A DNA stretch of 64,000 nt from Malurus cyaneus samueli. Taxonomy: Eukaryota; Chordata; Aves; Passeriformes; Maluridae. This document shows positions 12,901 through 27,900 of this stretch, piece by piece. Position 1 is the stretch's first letter. The number at the start of each line of letters is the position of its first letter. The translations under genes and the position numbers were made by a program. Location of the stretch: NCBI GenBank assembly GCA_009741485.1, contig CM019236.1:46492750-46556749 (forward strand). The letters are read 5' to 3'. The notes beneath the pieces are model-generated. The model saw only the letters and a list, made by a program, of their open reading frames with translations, did not search any database and was not told where the DNA came from.

Positions 12901-15900
12901 AACAGTGTGACAGCAGCATCCAGAAAAAGACATTGAATGTCTGTGTGTTCCTAGATGCTTTCCTTTTGCTAATGTCATTTTGCTGTGTCTTGTTTCTCAC
13001 AATATTAAGAAAAATTTCTAAAAACTAGAAACCACAGATTGATCTGACATGTTACTGCTGATCAGGTTGTCTTCAAACAAAGATGTGTGTGGAATGTATT
13101 CTATTTTATGTATAGGTCTTACAAGCAAATGGAATGTTATTTAGAGATGAAAGAGTGATTTTTAGGCAACTTTCTTTCTACTTTTAGGTCTGAGAAGAGA
13201 CAGACTGTCCCATCACGGTTTCAAAAGGAGTTGCAAGTTCACCTGTCCAGAAGCTCTTCCACAGAATCAAGTGGTATGCCCAATAAGAATTTCTTTGTTG
13301 ACTGCTCAGAGTGGGTGTCATCTGAAAAGAAATCCATCTTAGTACTTGCTTTGAATGAAGATAGGTTTGCATGAGAAACCAAGTTCTATGAGTGAACCTT
13401 TTCACTCTAATTTCATTGTGCTGAGGAAGTGTGTGTTTGCTTGTCTGACTCTCAGTCTGCTAAGAAAAACATTGGGCAGTAAATGTCAAAGCCAATCACA
13501 AAGCAAGTGTGAGGAGTTTGGAAACGGTGGTAAGTGTAACTTCACTGCTGGGGTAGGAATCTGGTATAAGGATGAAATCCTGGCTTTCAGGAGTAAGCAG
13601 CATTATTAATGTTTCTGTCCAGGAAATACTCTGCTGCCTGCCTGGCTCAACAGTTTTGCGGCTGATGGGCTTGCCAAATGATGGTTGCTTTTTTTGAGAT
13701 CTGTTAGCATGATTTGTGATGCTTTAGTTCTGGCAGCAAATCCACCCCACCAAAGGGAGAAGAGGAGTAGAGATGAGGGAGCCGATAAAACTGTTGAGGT
13801 GAACCTCCCACTGGAATAATGACTGCCTAATTCCTACACACAATGTATGAAACTGTCCAGAGCAGTTTAACAGTTGTCACTTTCCTTGCTCCACTGGAGG
13901 GCTTCCTTGGATGCAGAAGCACAGAAAGGCTGCCTGCTGGGTGGATATATCTTTCCTCAGAACATATCTTTTAATGAAAGGCAAATCATTGGTCTGATTT
14001 GTACATGTGTGTGAATATATAAGGACGTTGTTGGTTGTTGTTCTATGTCTTTGATGTGTTTGTACTCATAAAGAAATTACTTTGTGCCACTAATTGGGAT
14101 ATTGCCTTAGTGCAGTGTCTCAGCTGTGATGGGGCTGAGGGTTCTGTAGCCTCTTCCTGAATCCCTTCATAAATAACATTTAGTAACATCTCAGGAAAAT
14201 AACTATAGTCATTGAAAATTTATCTTTATGAAAAGACATCTTTAAATGTCTGAGATTTTCATAGTTCTTTGCCATAGAAAGTAACTGAACCAGGCATGCT
14301 GAGCAGGAGAGCCACATTTTAGAGTTAGTGTTATGCTGGTAGCTCCCATGTTTAGTTTTTAAGTAGGGATGTAATCATCTGTCTTTCTGTTGGTAGGGCT
14401 GTGTTTACTTGAAGACTGTATTTTTCTTTTACAGATAGCTTGAGTACATCCACTGCAGAAACACATACTGCTGTTCCTGGTTCTTCTGCAGCAAATGTCA
14501 GTGAACTTCAAAATCACATTAAGGAGCTTCTGAACAAGTACAGCAGTGGTGTCAGGTTGTCAAAGATGCCTCAGGTCTATCGGGAAATGTTCTGGGAGGA
14601 CCTTAACCCAGAAGTGCTCTGTCAGCTTGAGCACTGGCCTCATGTGTGCACAGTAAGTATTGAATGCCACTTTTATGGAAGATGCCAGCACCCTACAGAT
14701 TTCTGAGTGTTTATTTGCCAAATGTTATTTTATGTGTGCCTGCATTTCCTTTCATGCTCTGTAGCAGTGACAAAACAGCACAGCACCCCTACCACCCCAC
14801 TCCCAAATTATAACAATGCCTTTTGAAATCCAGAAAATCACTGTTAATTGGACTAGCATTGCTTTGGGAAAAAAAGGTAAACCTCAGTGGTGTCCTGCAG
14901 CAAGTGCTTGGGGTTGCTGAGTTGCCACCTTTGACTTTGAGTGCTGAGAACCCAAATAGCTGATGACACATGCTCTCCATGCCATATTTGTTGTTCTTGG
15001 TTTGGTGTTTTTTTCCCCAGTTCCTTTTTATGCTTTTCGTTGTTGGTGAGTTTGTCTCTTCTTTAAGCTACCAACAGATCCTTTGTGAGCAGTCTTTCTA
15101 TAGAATTTTCCAAAGGTCTTTCTCATTTCTTAAGCCAAGGAATTTTGCTGTGTAACTCAGACTTATGATACGATAATAGATGAAATTGAAGAAAGTAATG
15201 TTGGGGGGGAGAGATTACAGCTAAGCCCCTTCCTGCCCTTCTTCTAATGTCTGTTACCTCTTGATTATTAAGGGTGTCTTTGCCTTTCATATTAGAACTG
15301 ATACCTGGCTGAGTGTCCACTTAGAGGTCTGACATATGAGGTGCCATCACTAGTGAGTTAAGGGTCTTCAGCTGCTGTACTTCTATCTCTTCTTCTGCAT
15401 TCATGTGTCATTTATGGTGTCATGAATTTTGCATCAATGCTTTGTGTAGCTTTACTTTAACAGGCCAGTGATATCAAAGAGCCCTTCAGCTTCTTCGGTA
15501 TCTGTCAGACTGTGGCACAGGAGGGTATTGAAGTAATGAGAATATTTGTCTTCTTGAAATGCATTTCATTTGTGTGCTACTAAGTGTTCTTCATGTAAAA
15601 GCATTAAATACCAAAAAGAAAAGTTTAACTGAGTTAAATAATTGCTCTTCAGGAATATCATCATTTGCATGCATGTCTGATATTCTCACAGATGCATAAA
15701 ATGTTAACACCTTACTACAGACACTAGAATTTATGCAGTCAGCACCAATTTGTTTTGATGGTTGATGATTGGTTCCTGTGTATAGAGCAAGCTGTTTAGT
15801 CTTGAATTGCTTAATTCATGCAGCAAATTTTAGTCTTTTTTTATAGCTAATGTTCCAGTCAGTCCTGTTCATCCAGGATCTTTGTTCTGCGGTTGTTATC

Positions 15901-18900
15901 CATTTGCTTGTTATCTGTTGGTCTATCTCTTCTTTCTAGCATGCAAATAAAGTCATTTGAGCATAAATAAGCACTGATTAAATCCATGGAAACATTGTAA
16001 TACAATGGGCACAGTATAACAGCAGTCAGAACTATCAAGTTATTTTGGCACAGTCAGTCTTATTGTTCTGACAGACTAAGACTCTGTTAATGAGCTTCTA
16101 AAGCCCGTCTCAGTTTACTGACTTACAAAATTGTAATTATGGCTCAGGCATGGAGAAGTTTGAACTGGCACTTCTTATGTGAAAACTACTGTACATCTCT
16201 TAAATATAATCAGTGTTTCTTCTTGGTTTGAACATACCTTCTGCAGGTGTACAGCTCTGTAAAACCTTTCAAATGTAGAAGACAGACTGTACTGTCCACT
16301 AAAAGTAAAGATGCATCCCATGACTAATTTCTGAATTATTTCTGTCTTATCAGTTACTTACACTGGGAGTGTCTGCCAGGCTGAGAAGAGAAAAAATGCA
16401 TGGTGTTTCCCTCAATATCTTCTTAAAGAGACAGAACATACTCTTTTTGAATTTATTCTGCTCAGTAGTATGAGTAACTGCTACTACGTAGTAGTAGCAT
16501 AGTTACAAACCAGCAGAGAATAAACCTAGTATATTTCCGGTGTCTCCAAGCTTTTCATTTGAGGACTGTGCTTTAGAGAGCTTCACTCCTGAATAACTTG
16601 CATGCCTAAACTTCTGTTTGAAAGGAAGGAATTTTATCTAGGAAATAATAATTTCTATGTTTTTACAACCATGGGTAATGGTAAAATTTTCCTATTTAGT
16701 GAATTCAAGTCTCCAAGTGTAAGTTTGCAGGTCGATGATCTTGTTTTCAGGCTTCACTGTTCAGGCAGGAGGTATTGAGGCTTTATCTCCGTTGGTGTGT
16801 TACTTCCCTTCTTTAGGTTAGTTTTCTTGAGCATCTTGTAGCAACGTATTTTGCACAGCTAAATGTGAAAGTCAAAGTTACCAAGTGGTGGCTAGCAGTC
16901 ACAGATTATGGCTGAGCCTTCATGAGCAATGGGGCTGACAATAAATATGCTTACAAGTTTTAGCTGTCCAGACAGACCTCAGCCAGGAGAAGAAGAATCT
17001 GTCTCAACAGCTCTGAGCAAGTCCATAGTGTTGCTGAATTGTTCGCTTTCACCTCTAGCACAACTAGTGCTTTGAAAAAAGTGATGACTGGCAGTGTCTC
17101 TCCCACCGTCACCTTTTTTTAATGAGTTTTTTACCTTTCTGTTTAACTAATTACTTTGTCATGCATCTTTGAGCATCTAGTGGTCCCTGTTTTAGAGTTC
17201 CAACTCTTGCCTCATTTCTTATTTTTCTATGTATTTTTGTCACAAGTCTTTCTCACAACTTGGCTGTTTTCTTAGAATTCTGAGCCGAAGTTACATAGCT
17301 TTGCTGTGTTTGGGCTTAGCCTTGAATCCTTGGATGCAGGCAGCTGAACCCCCTGAGAGAGAGAGAACATTGCAACAGAGGTGTGAGAGGTATGTAGGCA
17401 TGAAAGTTAAGAAGCTTTTTTTTTTTTGTAAGTCACAACCCAAAAAGTAATAATAAATTTATTTTTGGTACTGGCAACATGACAAAATGATTCCCTTTGC
17501 AGTCTAAATATAAACCTCCTTAATGAGTTGTATGTATGTTTAAGGGACTTTTTCCTTGCGCATGGTCAGCTCTTCTTATTTATTTGAACTCATGAGTTAT
17601 TCAAACATGATGTGATGGTGATTCAGATACAGCAGTGCAAGAGAAACCTAACTCTTAGATATTTTCTTGAAACATTTGCTTGAATTTCCAGAGTTCTTTT
17701 CTAAAAAAATTCTTTTAGAGAATTAATTTATTTAGAGAATTTAATTTATTTTAAGAATTAGGCAGTTCTAGGACGTTAGGGAACATCCTTGCTTGGATGT
17801 TTAGTTGGTGTAAAGACTGGAAAAGGAGCAAGCCTGGAATAATTGACCTTCAGAGAGGCAGGAAGTCATGGTAGGATTTGTAAGGGGCAACACTTGGACA
17901 CATGCTGGTCAGATCTGTAATAGGTGAGTTGGTAAAGGATGGAAATAAAAGTTTGAGCTGTCTGAAAATGCAGGCTTGTTCAGGTTATGAAGTCCAGGGC
18001 TCTCTGCAGAAGTTTATAACCCCATACCATGTTTCTGGCCCATAAAATCTTGCATGATCTTAATTACAGGCACGAACAGAAAGGATTTTCACTATATTAA
18101 AGAAATGTGGGGGGTTTTTTTGTGTGGACTGTTAAGCTTGGTAAAAAGAGATCTTGGCATTTGTAATAGCTTCATACAAATGTCGTCTCAGTGCGGAAAA
18201 ATGCAAGTGATAAGTATTTACAAAATTAATGGAAAACGAGTATTGCAGTTGGAAGGAATCTACCAGTGAAGGAATCATCCGGTGCAATTACCTGACCAAA
18301 AGTTAAAACATATTATTAAGGTCATTGTCCAAATGGATTTTGAACACTGTCAGGCTTGGGTCATGAACTGGCTCTCCAGGAAGCCTGTTCCAGTGTTTGA
18401 CCACCCTCTTGGTAAAGAAATGCATCCTAACATCAAGTCACAAATTTCCCAGATTTGTTTGTCACAGCAGTACAGTGTTTGCAGTTGATGTCTGGAAAGT
18501 TGCAGTCTCCCATAAGGACAGGATACTGCCCCATAGACTTCTTCTAATTGTCCATCAGTAGCAGATAACTACTACAACATCTCCTTTGAGACCAGAGTCT
18601 CCTCTGGTCATCACTAATCACATCATCACTAATGGTAAGGGCTGTGCAGTAAACCTCCCCTTCTCATACAGTGTAACTTCTCTATGTTGCCTTCCCTCCC
18701 TATCCCTCCTGAAAGGCCTGCAGCCTTCCATCCCAGCACTCCAGGTGTGGCACTTGTTCCCCCAACTGTTGCTGACACCAAAGACATGCTCTGGGAACTG
18801 ACCAGTGCTGGACATTTATCCTGTTAGTTTCTCGTACTGTGTGTGTTGGTGTACAGCAAGTATTTCAGATGTGCTCTAAGATCCGGTCCAGCCTTTGACC

Positions 18901-21900
18901 AAACAGCACCTTGGCAACCATTGCACTAAGGCCCGTGTCCAGTTACTGAACACCTTCTGGGATGGTGATTTGTCCACCTCCCTCGGCAGTCTGTGCAATG
19001 CCTAAGCACCTTTTCAGTGAAGAAATTCCTCATAATGTCCAACCTGACCCCCCTCTCTGTTGCAGCTTGAGTCCTTATCCTCTTGTCCTGTGACTGGTTG
19101 GTGGGAGAAGAGACCGACTCCAACCTGACCACAGCCTCCTTTCAGGGAGTTGTAGAGAGTAAGGTCAGCCTCGAACCTTCTCTTCCTCCAGGCTAAACAA
19201 CCCCAGTTCTTTCAATTATTCCTCATAGGAATCAGCTTCTGGACTTTTCACAGCTCCTTTGCCCTTCTCTGGACTTGCTCCAGCCCCTAAATGTGTTTCT
19301 TGTTGTGAGGGCCCAGAACTGAACACAGAACTTGAGGTGTGAACTCATCAGTGCCTAGTGTAGAGAAACAATCACTGTCCTGGTCCTGCTGGCCACACTT
19401 GCTGACACAGGCCAGGATGCCAATGGCTGCCTTGGCCACCTGGCCACACACTGGCTCATGTTTAGATGCTGTTGACCAAGTCGTTTATTGCTGGGCAGCT
19501 TTGCAGCCACTTTTCCCCAGCCTTCATGGGCTTGCTGTGACCCCAGGGCAGGACCTGGCTCTTGATCTTAATGAACCTCACACCTTTGGCCTTGGCCCAT
19601 CAATCCAGCCTGTCCAGATCCCTCTGCAGAGCCTTCCTGCTCTCCAGCAAATCAACATTCTCATGCAGCTTGGTGTCATCAGTCAATTTACTGAGAGTGC
19701 AGTCAATCTCATTCATCAATCAAGATACTAAACAGGCTTGGGCCAAATACTGATCCCTTAGGGACACCACTGGCTACTGGCTGCCAACTGGATGCAGCAC
19801 CGTTCACCTCAACTCTCTGACTGTGCAGCCAGTTTTTAACCCTGCACAAAGTGCACTTGTCCATGCCATGGGCTACCAGCTTTTCCAAGAGAATCCTGTG
19901 GGAGACAGTGTCAAAGCTTTGCTGAAGTCCAGGCAGACAACATTCACAGTCTTTACTTCATACTCTATGCGGGTCACCTGGTCATAAAAGGAGATCAGGT
20001 TGGTCACACAAGACCTCCTTTCCCAAACCCATGTTGGCTGGGCCCAACCCCCTGGTTTTCCTGCGTGTGCTGTGTGATCACACTCAAGATGATCTATTCC
20101 ATAACTTTTGCCAGCACCGAGGTCAGGCTAATAGGCCTGTAGTTCCCCAGGTCTTTCTTCTAACCCCTCTTGTGGGTGGGGATCCCATCGGCCGACCTGC
20201 AGTCTTCCCAGACCTCTTTAATTATCCAGGACTGATGATAAATGATGGAGGGTGGGTGCTTCTTCCAGGTCTCTTAGTACTGTCAGGTGAATCCCATCCT
20301 GTTTCATAGACTTGTGGGTGTCTGTGGCACAGCTGTCTCTAACAGCCCAAAATGCATTTCACCTATCAGGACAAAAGAATCCTGTCCAATCCAATCATAC
20401 CTTGTGCCGTGTTTATAAAAAAGCAAAGTTTTGGTGAAAACACCAATTCTAGAGCCGGTACTTTTGTAGAATGAATAACAGACACAGAATAATGAATGAA
20501 TAACAGAAAATGCAGACACCTTTCAACTGACAGACAAAAGGGATGCATGCATCTTGACTGGATTCTAGAGTTTTCTTGTGGTAATAATTCCCTTAGTCTT
20601 TCTCTCTGTTTTCTGACGGAGCTGGTAGAAAAATAACACTACCATTCTGTATTTTGAAATTACACTTGTGCTGGAAGAGATACATTTGCTTTTCAGCATT
20701 TCTGGAACAAAGATGTTCCTTTTCATAAAACATCCCACTGGATCTGGCTACACATCAGATTAGCTGTTAACCTGTAGTTATCAAAGGACAGTTTCATCTC
20801 TGTAATTATCATTCCTCAGTCAGGTTTCTTAGTGCTTTTTTAGTAAATACACATCTCAAGAATCCGTAACAATGAACATATTCTTTTGTGACCTTAAGCA
20901 TTGTATTGGCTGATGCTGTGTGAAAAGTCTCCTCAGACTCAACAACATTTGCCTGGCTGTTTGTTCTGAAGAGAAGGATTTACAGGATAAAGGAAAGTTT
21001 CGTTTTCTTCACTTAATCTCTTGAATGTCTGGTAAGGTGTTGGACAGGTCTGTTTGTCTGTCAATTTTGAAAATACATAATTGGAAAAATACTGGAGAAA
21101 TTAAGAGGGAAATTAGCATTTTTTTTGTTCACTGTTAGGGGGTGTTTGGTTTGTTGTTTGCTTTTTTTTAGTAGTCACTACAAGTTGAAGTTTATCATTA
21201 CAGAAGGTAGAGGATTTTTTAAATAAGAATGAGACTTGCATGACACAGCAATGAGATGTTGCCTAGTTGACTGGTAGGATATTTTGTTTATCTTTTTAGC
21301 TGTATCTAGTTCTCAGAATATTATTAATATTTTACTTTTATAGATGTTGGGACTTCTTGCAGAAAGTGAAACAAAAGTCTTGGGAAGATGCCAGGATCAG
21401 ATGGTAAACAAACTGACAGAAACAGAACTGAGATTGTTGTTTTCTGAATTTGTTCCTGGGCAATACACCATGTCTTAATAAAATGGGCACTACATATTAC
21501 TGCATCATGCAGCTGAGTTTTTACTGTCGTGTTCAGAGTGAATTAAACAGGTATGGTCAGAAAAGAGAAGGATTGCCACAGGACACAGTTGTATTCCTTG
21601 AGAAATTTTGGTTCTGTCAGGTCTTTATTCTCAGGGAAGGAAGTTCTATGCCGCAGTTAAGCTCTGTGAAGCAAAAGTAATCCTTCTAAAGAGAAAAACA
21701 GACTTGGGAGAATAAAGAAATTCAACTCTAATGCACTTTGCACACGGAGGAGACAATGAAGCAGGCTCTTACATCTGGTAGTATGTATGAATGAAAGCTC
21801 ACTGTTTTACACAAAACCTAAGAACTGTTTCCAGTACAAGAACTCTTGTATTATGATAACTTTCTTTTGCCATGCTCTTTGAAGAAATCTGTTTAAACAC

Positions 21901-24900
21901 AAAGCCACTAGCTGTTTAGAATTGGGTTCAGAGAACCCAACACATGTTCTGCCTAAAATGTAGCTAGATCTGTTGTACATTTTTCTGCATGCTGTCAGCC
22001 TCACTGAGAAGATGGTATGATAGCAGGTGTGGAAATGAGCCAGTTCAGGGCACAAGATCCAGAATAACTTTGCTGTCCAAACACAGCGCTAGAACAGGCT
22101 ATGAATCAATGTATTTGAGCCTCAGTTGTGGTGATGAGTGGTTAGACAACATGATGAGCCACAAAACGAAGTCAGCCTCCATTTGACAGCATCTTTCCTT
22201 ATTACTGCAGCCCATGCAACTCCTGTGTATTAAATCTTGCACTTTTCTTGCCTTGTAGGAGAACTTCAGTGACTGTGAGGTAAAGGTTAGTACAGCCAAA
22301 AAGAACTGCTGACAAAGATATCCACTGATACTCAGTGCTGACATAAAGACATGAAGAATAGGGGCAGCCCTCAACAGCTGGAGTTGTTAGATTGACTCAG
22401 CGGTCTTACTGCATCTCAGAGTTTCATTTGTAATTGTATATTTTCAGAAGTCAGAGTCTTGTAAGCACAAGAAATTGGAAAAATGTGTCTTTAGTGTGAT
22501 GTGCAGGGTAATGAAGTGGGAGGGGACAGAAAAGAGGATGGGCAGACAGGGGCAATCTAAAGACACTCCTGAGCTTTGCAGAATTTACCACCCCAGCCCT
22601 GAGCATGAGCTCAACCTGAACACAGGATATCTTGACAATAGAAATCCTTTAGTCTAACAACAATAGGAATACAAAAGTATGTCCAGTATGACTTGTGTTC
22701 TAACATTTCATTTAAGTACAGAAAAAATTATTACCAGAGACAGAATTACAGAATCACTGAGGTTGGAAGGGACTTCTTTTAAATACCTGATGCCAACCCC
22801 ATGCTCATGCAGGGTCACCTGCAGTCTGCCCATCAAGTCATGTTCTTTAAATGGACATGCTACAGCTTTTCTGGCCAACATATTCCAGTCCTTTTCCAGC
22901 TTCCCAGCTGACATGCGGCTTGGCTAAAAAAAAGCCTTTTGATGTGCTCTTTTGTTATTTATTGTAAGAAAGTATGTATCTTAGTTTGCCGTGCAAAACA
23001 GTTAATTGCATATTAGACTAGAAGCTGTAAAAGCAGGAGTGGATTCCAAGGATTAGCTGTAATGGATGATGTAAGAAGCTTCCACCTCCTTGTAAGGAAA
23101 AGCTCCTTATTGAGTGATGCTACCCTGTGCAGTAGGGATCTTCAACCTTTCAGCAACATTGTCCAAGTTGGTTTTTTCCCCAGAATAGGTAGCTTTGGAC
23201 ATACTCAGTTTTTTGATAGCTTAAACTCTGTTGCTTTCAGAAGCGGCTACTTGGAGGAGCAGGGAGAAATTGAGTGTTAATGTTGAAGCAGCATCTCACC
23301 ATTGCCTGGGAAATGGTTACGTGAAATAATGGTCAAAACCAGTGGGACCTGAAGTTGTGGTGGCTGCCACTGACAGAGAAAAGATGCTGTCGGCCAGTGT
23401 TTGGATGCAAGGTAGTGCTTCATAAACCTCAGCTTCATGTTGAGGAAGGTCAGGTAGATGAGAGCTGCCTTTACACTGAAACATTGATCTAAGGTGCCTG
23501 TCAGTAAAATATGTCTGTGTACCGTCTGTGGTATGTATGCCATGGTAGTTGGCTTTTGTGTTGCATATTTAAATCACATCTGAAAGAATTCCTGCACCAC
23601 ACTCCTGACAAACTCTTCTCACTGAGTCAGAGTGATAGTTCAGATCTGTATTTTGGAGCCATCTTTGAGAACCTGTTGGATACCAAGAACCATTGAGACA
23701 GACTTCTCATTTGCCACATATGTGACAAGACTTTGTCACTATTATTAATTGTGCATTTTCTTTTCCTACCTTGCAGAAGAATGGTTGAAAATAACTGTGT
23801 ATGCTAGTTTGAGTGTAACCTTGAAAGTGAAGGACATTTTCTCTGACTAGTAATTCTCATTTCGTGTTTTCTCCAGTTCCTTCCTAGAAACTATTGATGC
23901 TCCCTTCAGGAGCTTACTAATATACAGTTATCACTGTACACACAATTAAACAAGGCTGGCATTGCAAAGTGGATACTTTCCTGACTTTATATATGTTAAT
24001 GTAGTGGGTTTTTTTTAATATTGTCAAGCGTATATATACAAAGCTTGTGTTCTGCCAACACATACAGGAGCATGTCTGCCTTTGTCCTCTCTATATGTGT
24101 ATGTCAAAACAGGTGCACTTGCTCTTTTGCATTGTACTCAGTTGCAGTGTCAGTTTTTATCTTGGGAGTATTTTTTTATTTGAAGTTCTGATATTTGAGT
24201 CTTCAGATTTCAATTGCTAAGAGCTCCCTCTCTTATTCAAGCCCAGGACAAACATACTATTCTCCTGTGTAGAACAACTTCACTCTCTTTTTGCCCTGAT
24301 AATGAATTCCCACAGCTGTTGCCTTTGTTTTGTGCTCTGTAATGGAGAGGTGACAACCGACATGGTCACAGAATCACAGAATATTCTGAGTTATAGGATT
24401 CCCACCAGGATTATTGAATCCAAGTCTTAGCCTTGCACAGGGCATCCCAAGGAATGACACCATGTGCCTAAGAGTGTTGTACAAGTGCTTCATGAGCTCT
24501 TGGATTGGTACTGTGACCACTTCTCTGGGGAGCCTGTTCCAGTGCTTCGCCATCCTCTGGGTGAAGAACCTTTTCCTGATGTCCAACTTCAACCTTCCCT
24601 GACATAACTTTAGGCCATTCCCTTGAGCCCTTTCCCTGGTCACTGCAGAGAAGAGATCAGTGCCTGTCCCTGCTCTTCCCCTCAAGAGGAAATTGTAACT
24701 TAAGTGAGTTCTGCCCTCAGTCTTCTCCAGGTTGAACAGACCCAGTGACCTCAGCTGCTCCTCATATGGCTTCCCTTCATGGCTCTTTTCCACCTTCATT
24801 GCCCTCCTTTGGAATTGAATTTCTTTTTAGTGGACCCAAAACTGTCCCCAGACTGGAGTGAAGCCCCCAGGTCAGAGCAGAGCGGGACAATCCCCTCCCT

Positions 24901-27900
24901 TGCCTGGCTGTGATGCTGTGCCTGATGCCCCCAGGACCGGGTGGCCTCCTGGCTGCCAGGGCACTGCTGGCCCATGTTCAACTTGCCACAGACCAGGACA
25001 CCCAGGGCCCTTTCCATGGAGCTGCTCTCCAGTCTCTGCTCCCCGGTCTGTTCACACACCCAGGGCTGTCCCTTTGCAGGTGCAGAATCCAGCACGTCCC
25101 CCTGTTACAGTGTTGTTGAACTGACACTCTGTCACACTGTTCATGGTTACCCAGCCCTCTCATTGATCAAGGTCTGTCTGCAAGGCCTCCATGCCTGTGA
25201 GGGAGCTAGCAGCTCTTCCCAGTTTTGTATCTTCTGGGGCCTTGCTCAGCCCCTCTTGCAAGGGTTCCTAGCACCCAGGTCATTTGTAGAACACAGGAGG
25301 ATGGAGCCCTGCGGAGCCCCACCAGTGACAGGTCATAATCCTGATGTCACCCCATTCACTGTGACCCTTTGTGTCCAACCCCTGAGCCAGGTGCTCACTC
25401 ATCACATGTTTATCCAGCTGTGTGCTGGACCTTTTGTCCAGTAGGACCCTGTGAGAGCCAGTATCAAAAGCTGTACTGAAACCCCAGATTATATCCACTG
25501 GGTCGGCTAGGTGGGTTATCTTGCCATAAAATGAAATTCAGTTAGACAAGCAGTACTTTTTCCTCAGGAACCTTGTGCTGGCAGTGATGAATGATGAATG
25601 TATTTCCAGGTGTTTTTCAATACCTCCCAGAGTAATAATGTGCTTTCTGAGCTGACCTGTCAGCCGTACTAATGGGAATTACCTTAAAGACAAATCTATA
25701 AACTCAACAGGAAACCTGATTGAGAAATTTGTGCTGAAGAAAAGGTGGCTGTTCTGAAGTGCTGTTCACAAGTAAAGCCGTTTGTTATTAAAAGTTTCTG
25801 TGGTGTTGTACAGCTTTGAAGGTGATGTGATTCCTGGAGATGTCTTGTGCAGGGCCAGGATTTGGACTCAGTGTTTCTTGTGGGTTCCTTCTAACTCAGG
25901 ATATTCTGTGATTCTGTGGTTTTAGTAAAGTCAGCCTGTGCTTACCTACAGTGAAGAAATCTGAACCGATTTACTGAAAAAAAATGTTGCTGTCTCTAAA
26001 TGGTTTACTCAGTCAGCATCTACAACCTCTTCAAAACTGAGCTTCAATGCCTAGAAAACCCTTGTGCTATTATTGGAGTTAAGAGGCTTAGAGATCTCTG
26101 AGGATCTTCTCAGTCTGCTGCCGGTCTTTAGTGTGTAAGAGTTTATTGTCCTGCCAGCAAAAATGTATTCAGCTCTGTTGCAGCCCTATTCGAAGAGCAC
26201 TAGCTAAGATAAAGGATGCATAAAGGTAGACCTCTGTATCCAGCTTCTTCCATTATGAACTGTCATGCATTCCAACACAGCCTTCTCAAACAAATTTTTG
26301 CTTTGATAATATTAAGTATTTTCTGGAGCTAAAAGTTTCCTTGGCTGGTCATGTAAACAGATCTCTGAGTCTTGTGCATGGACACATGGGACATCCTTAC
26401 CTTCCTCTCTAATCCAGGATGTCATTATCTGCCAAGATGGCATGCTCTGATTTTTTTTTTTGTCTGTATGATTTGATATTCTTTGATCTCCTGACAGTGT
26501 ATCAACATCTTGCAAAGCGTTTTGCATAAGATTTTTGTTCAGTTCTATTTTTAACTGAGCTCCTTTCTTCACCCATAGTACAGGGGGCGCAGTAAGATTC
26601 CTCATACCAGAGAGTACAAATATGGGCTTTCTGTCTGGAATCATTGAAGGTGTCTTGGGTCCTTCTAGATTGCAGTGCCAGACATGTTTATTGCCTCTTA
26701 TATCAAGCTGACTAACAGAAATGCCCAAGAACTTTGCTCTCTTATGTCTTATTCTTACAGAAAGTATTTGTGTTTAGGTTTTCACTGATGAAGAATAATT
26801 TCGGCATATTACTAGGAATGTGTGAGGATTCTCTAATATGGTTAATATTTTTTTATATTTATGAAAACTATTTCCTTTGTGTCTTGCTAGTGTTCATGGA
26901 AGTTGACCAAGACCTATTCCCAAAAAACATTTTACAGCTTGTTTTGGTACCAGCCTAGACTATGTAATGCAGAACAAGTGTATGGAAATGCACTTATACA
27001 GTGCATTTCCTGATTCTGAACTCAGATCATCATGTGGCAATTTGGACTGATTGTGATGAGGTGTGCGCAGGACAAAATACACAGTTCTAGACACAGCAAA
27101 GGCCGTTTAATTTTTTTTTCATTGTATTGTAACTCAGTGTTTGTTTCTTGTTAACGTTACCTTGAATAATGAGTGGTTTGAGTTATTCTTCTTCTGTAAA
27201 GCATGAAGTCTTGTTTATTAGGCTTTGACTGTATGTTGCTAGGATACAGCCACAAAAAATTACTTGAGCAAAGTTTATGAAGTTCTGATGGGTAAGAACA
27301 TCAATAGCATGGTGAATGCTGCCCCTGAGTAGCAGCAAGTAATTGAGCTGCCCATGTTTTCATTGATGTGCTTTTGAAAATTACAATGATTAGAATTGTT
27401 TCCTCTGAGGAAGTAACTTCAAAGCGGAGCTACATAAATCATAATAATGTTCTTTAGTGTTCTTGTTTTAGGACCAGTGTGAAAACACTAAGAGTTCTGT
27501 TATCTCAATTTGCATACATTCCTGCTAAGCTGTAGCTACATCAATCTAGGTTGAAATTGCAAAGCTTTAGGAAGCAAAATTTTATTGTGGCTTTGTGACT
27601 ACAGTTCTCAAATCGCACTTTCAATATGGTGACTCAAGACTATGTGAGATGCTTATCCTTGAACTTAGCAGAGGATGGAGATGTAGGGACTGGCGAAATA
27701 CCTGGTTCTGGAAGAGGCTGAGGGCATGACTTAAAAAGGTCTAATAAATTTTATTATGAAAGTCATTGTGAACCAGAAATTTCTTCCTCAATTTCAGAAC
27801 TTTAGTAAAGAAAAATAATTTCCTGAGCATGACAGCTGATAGCCTGCCTGACATCACTGTCTGGCAGGTGTCCTCCTGTTTCTGAGGTATAGAATCACCT

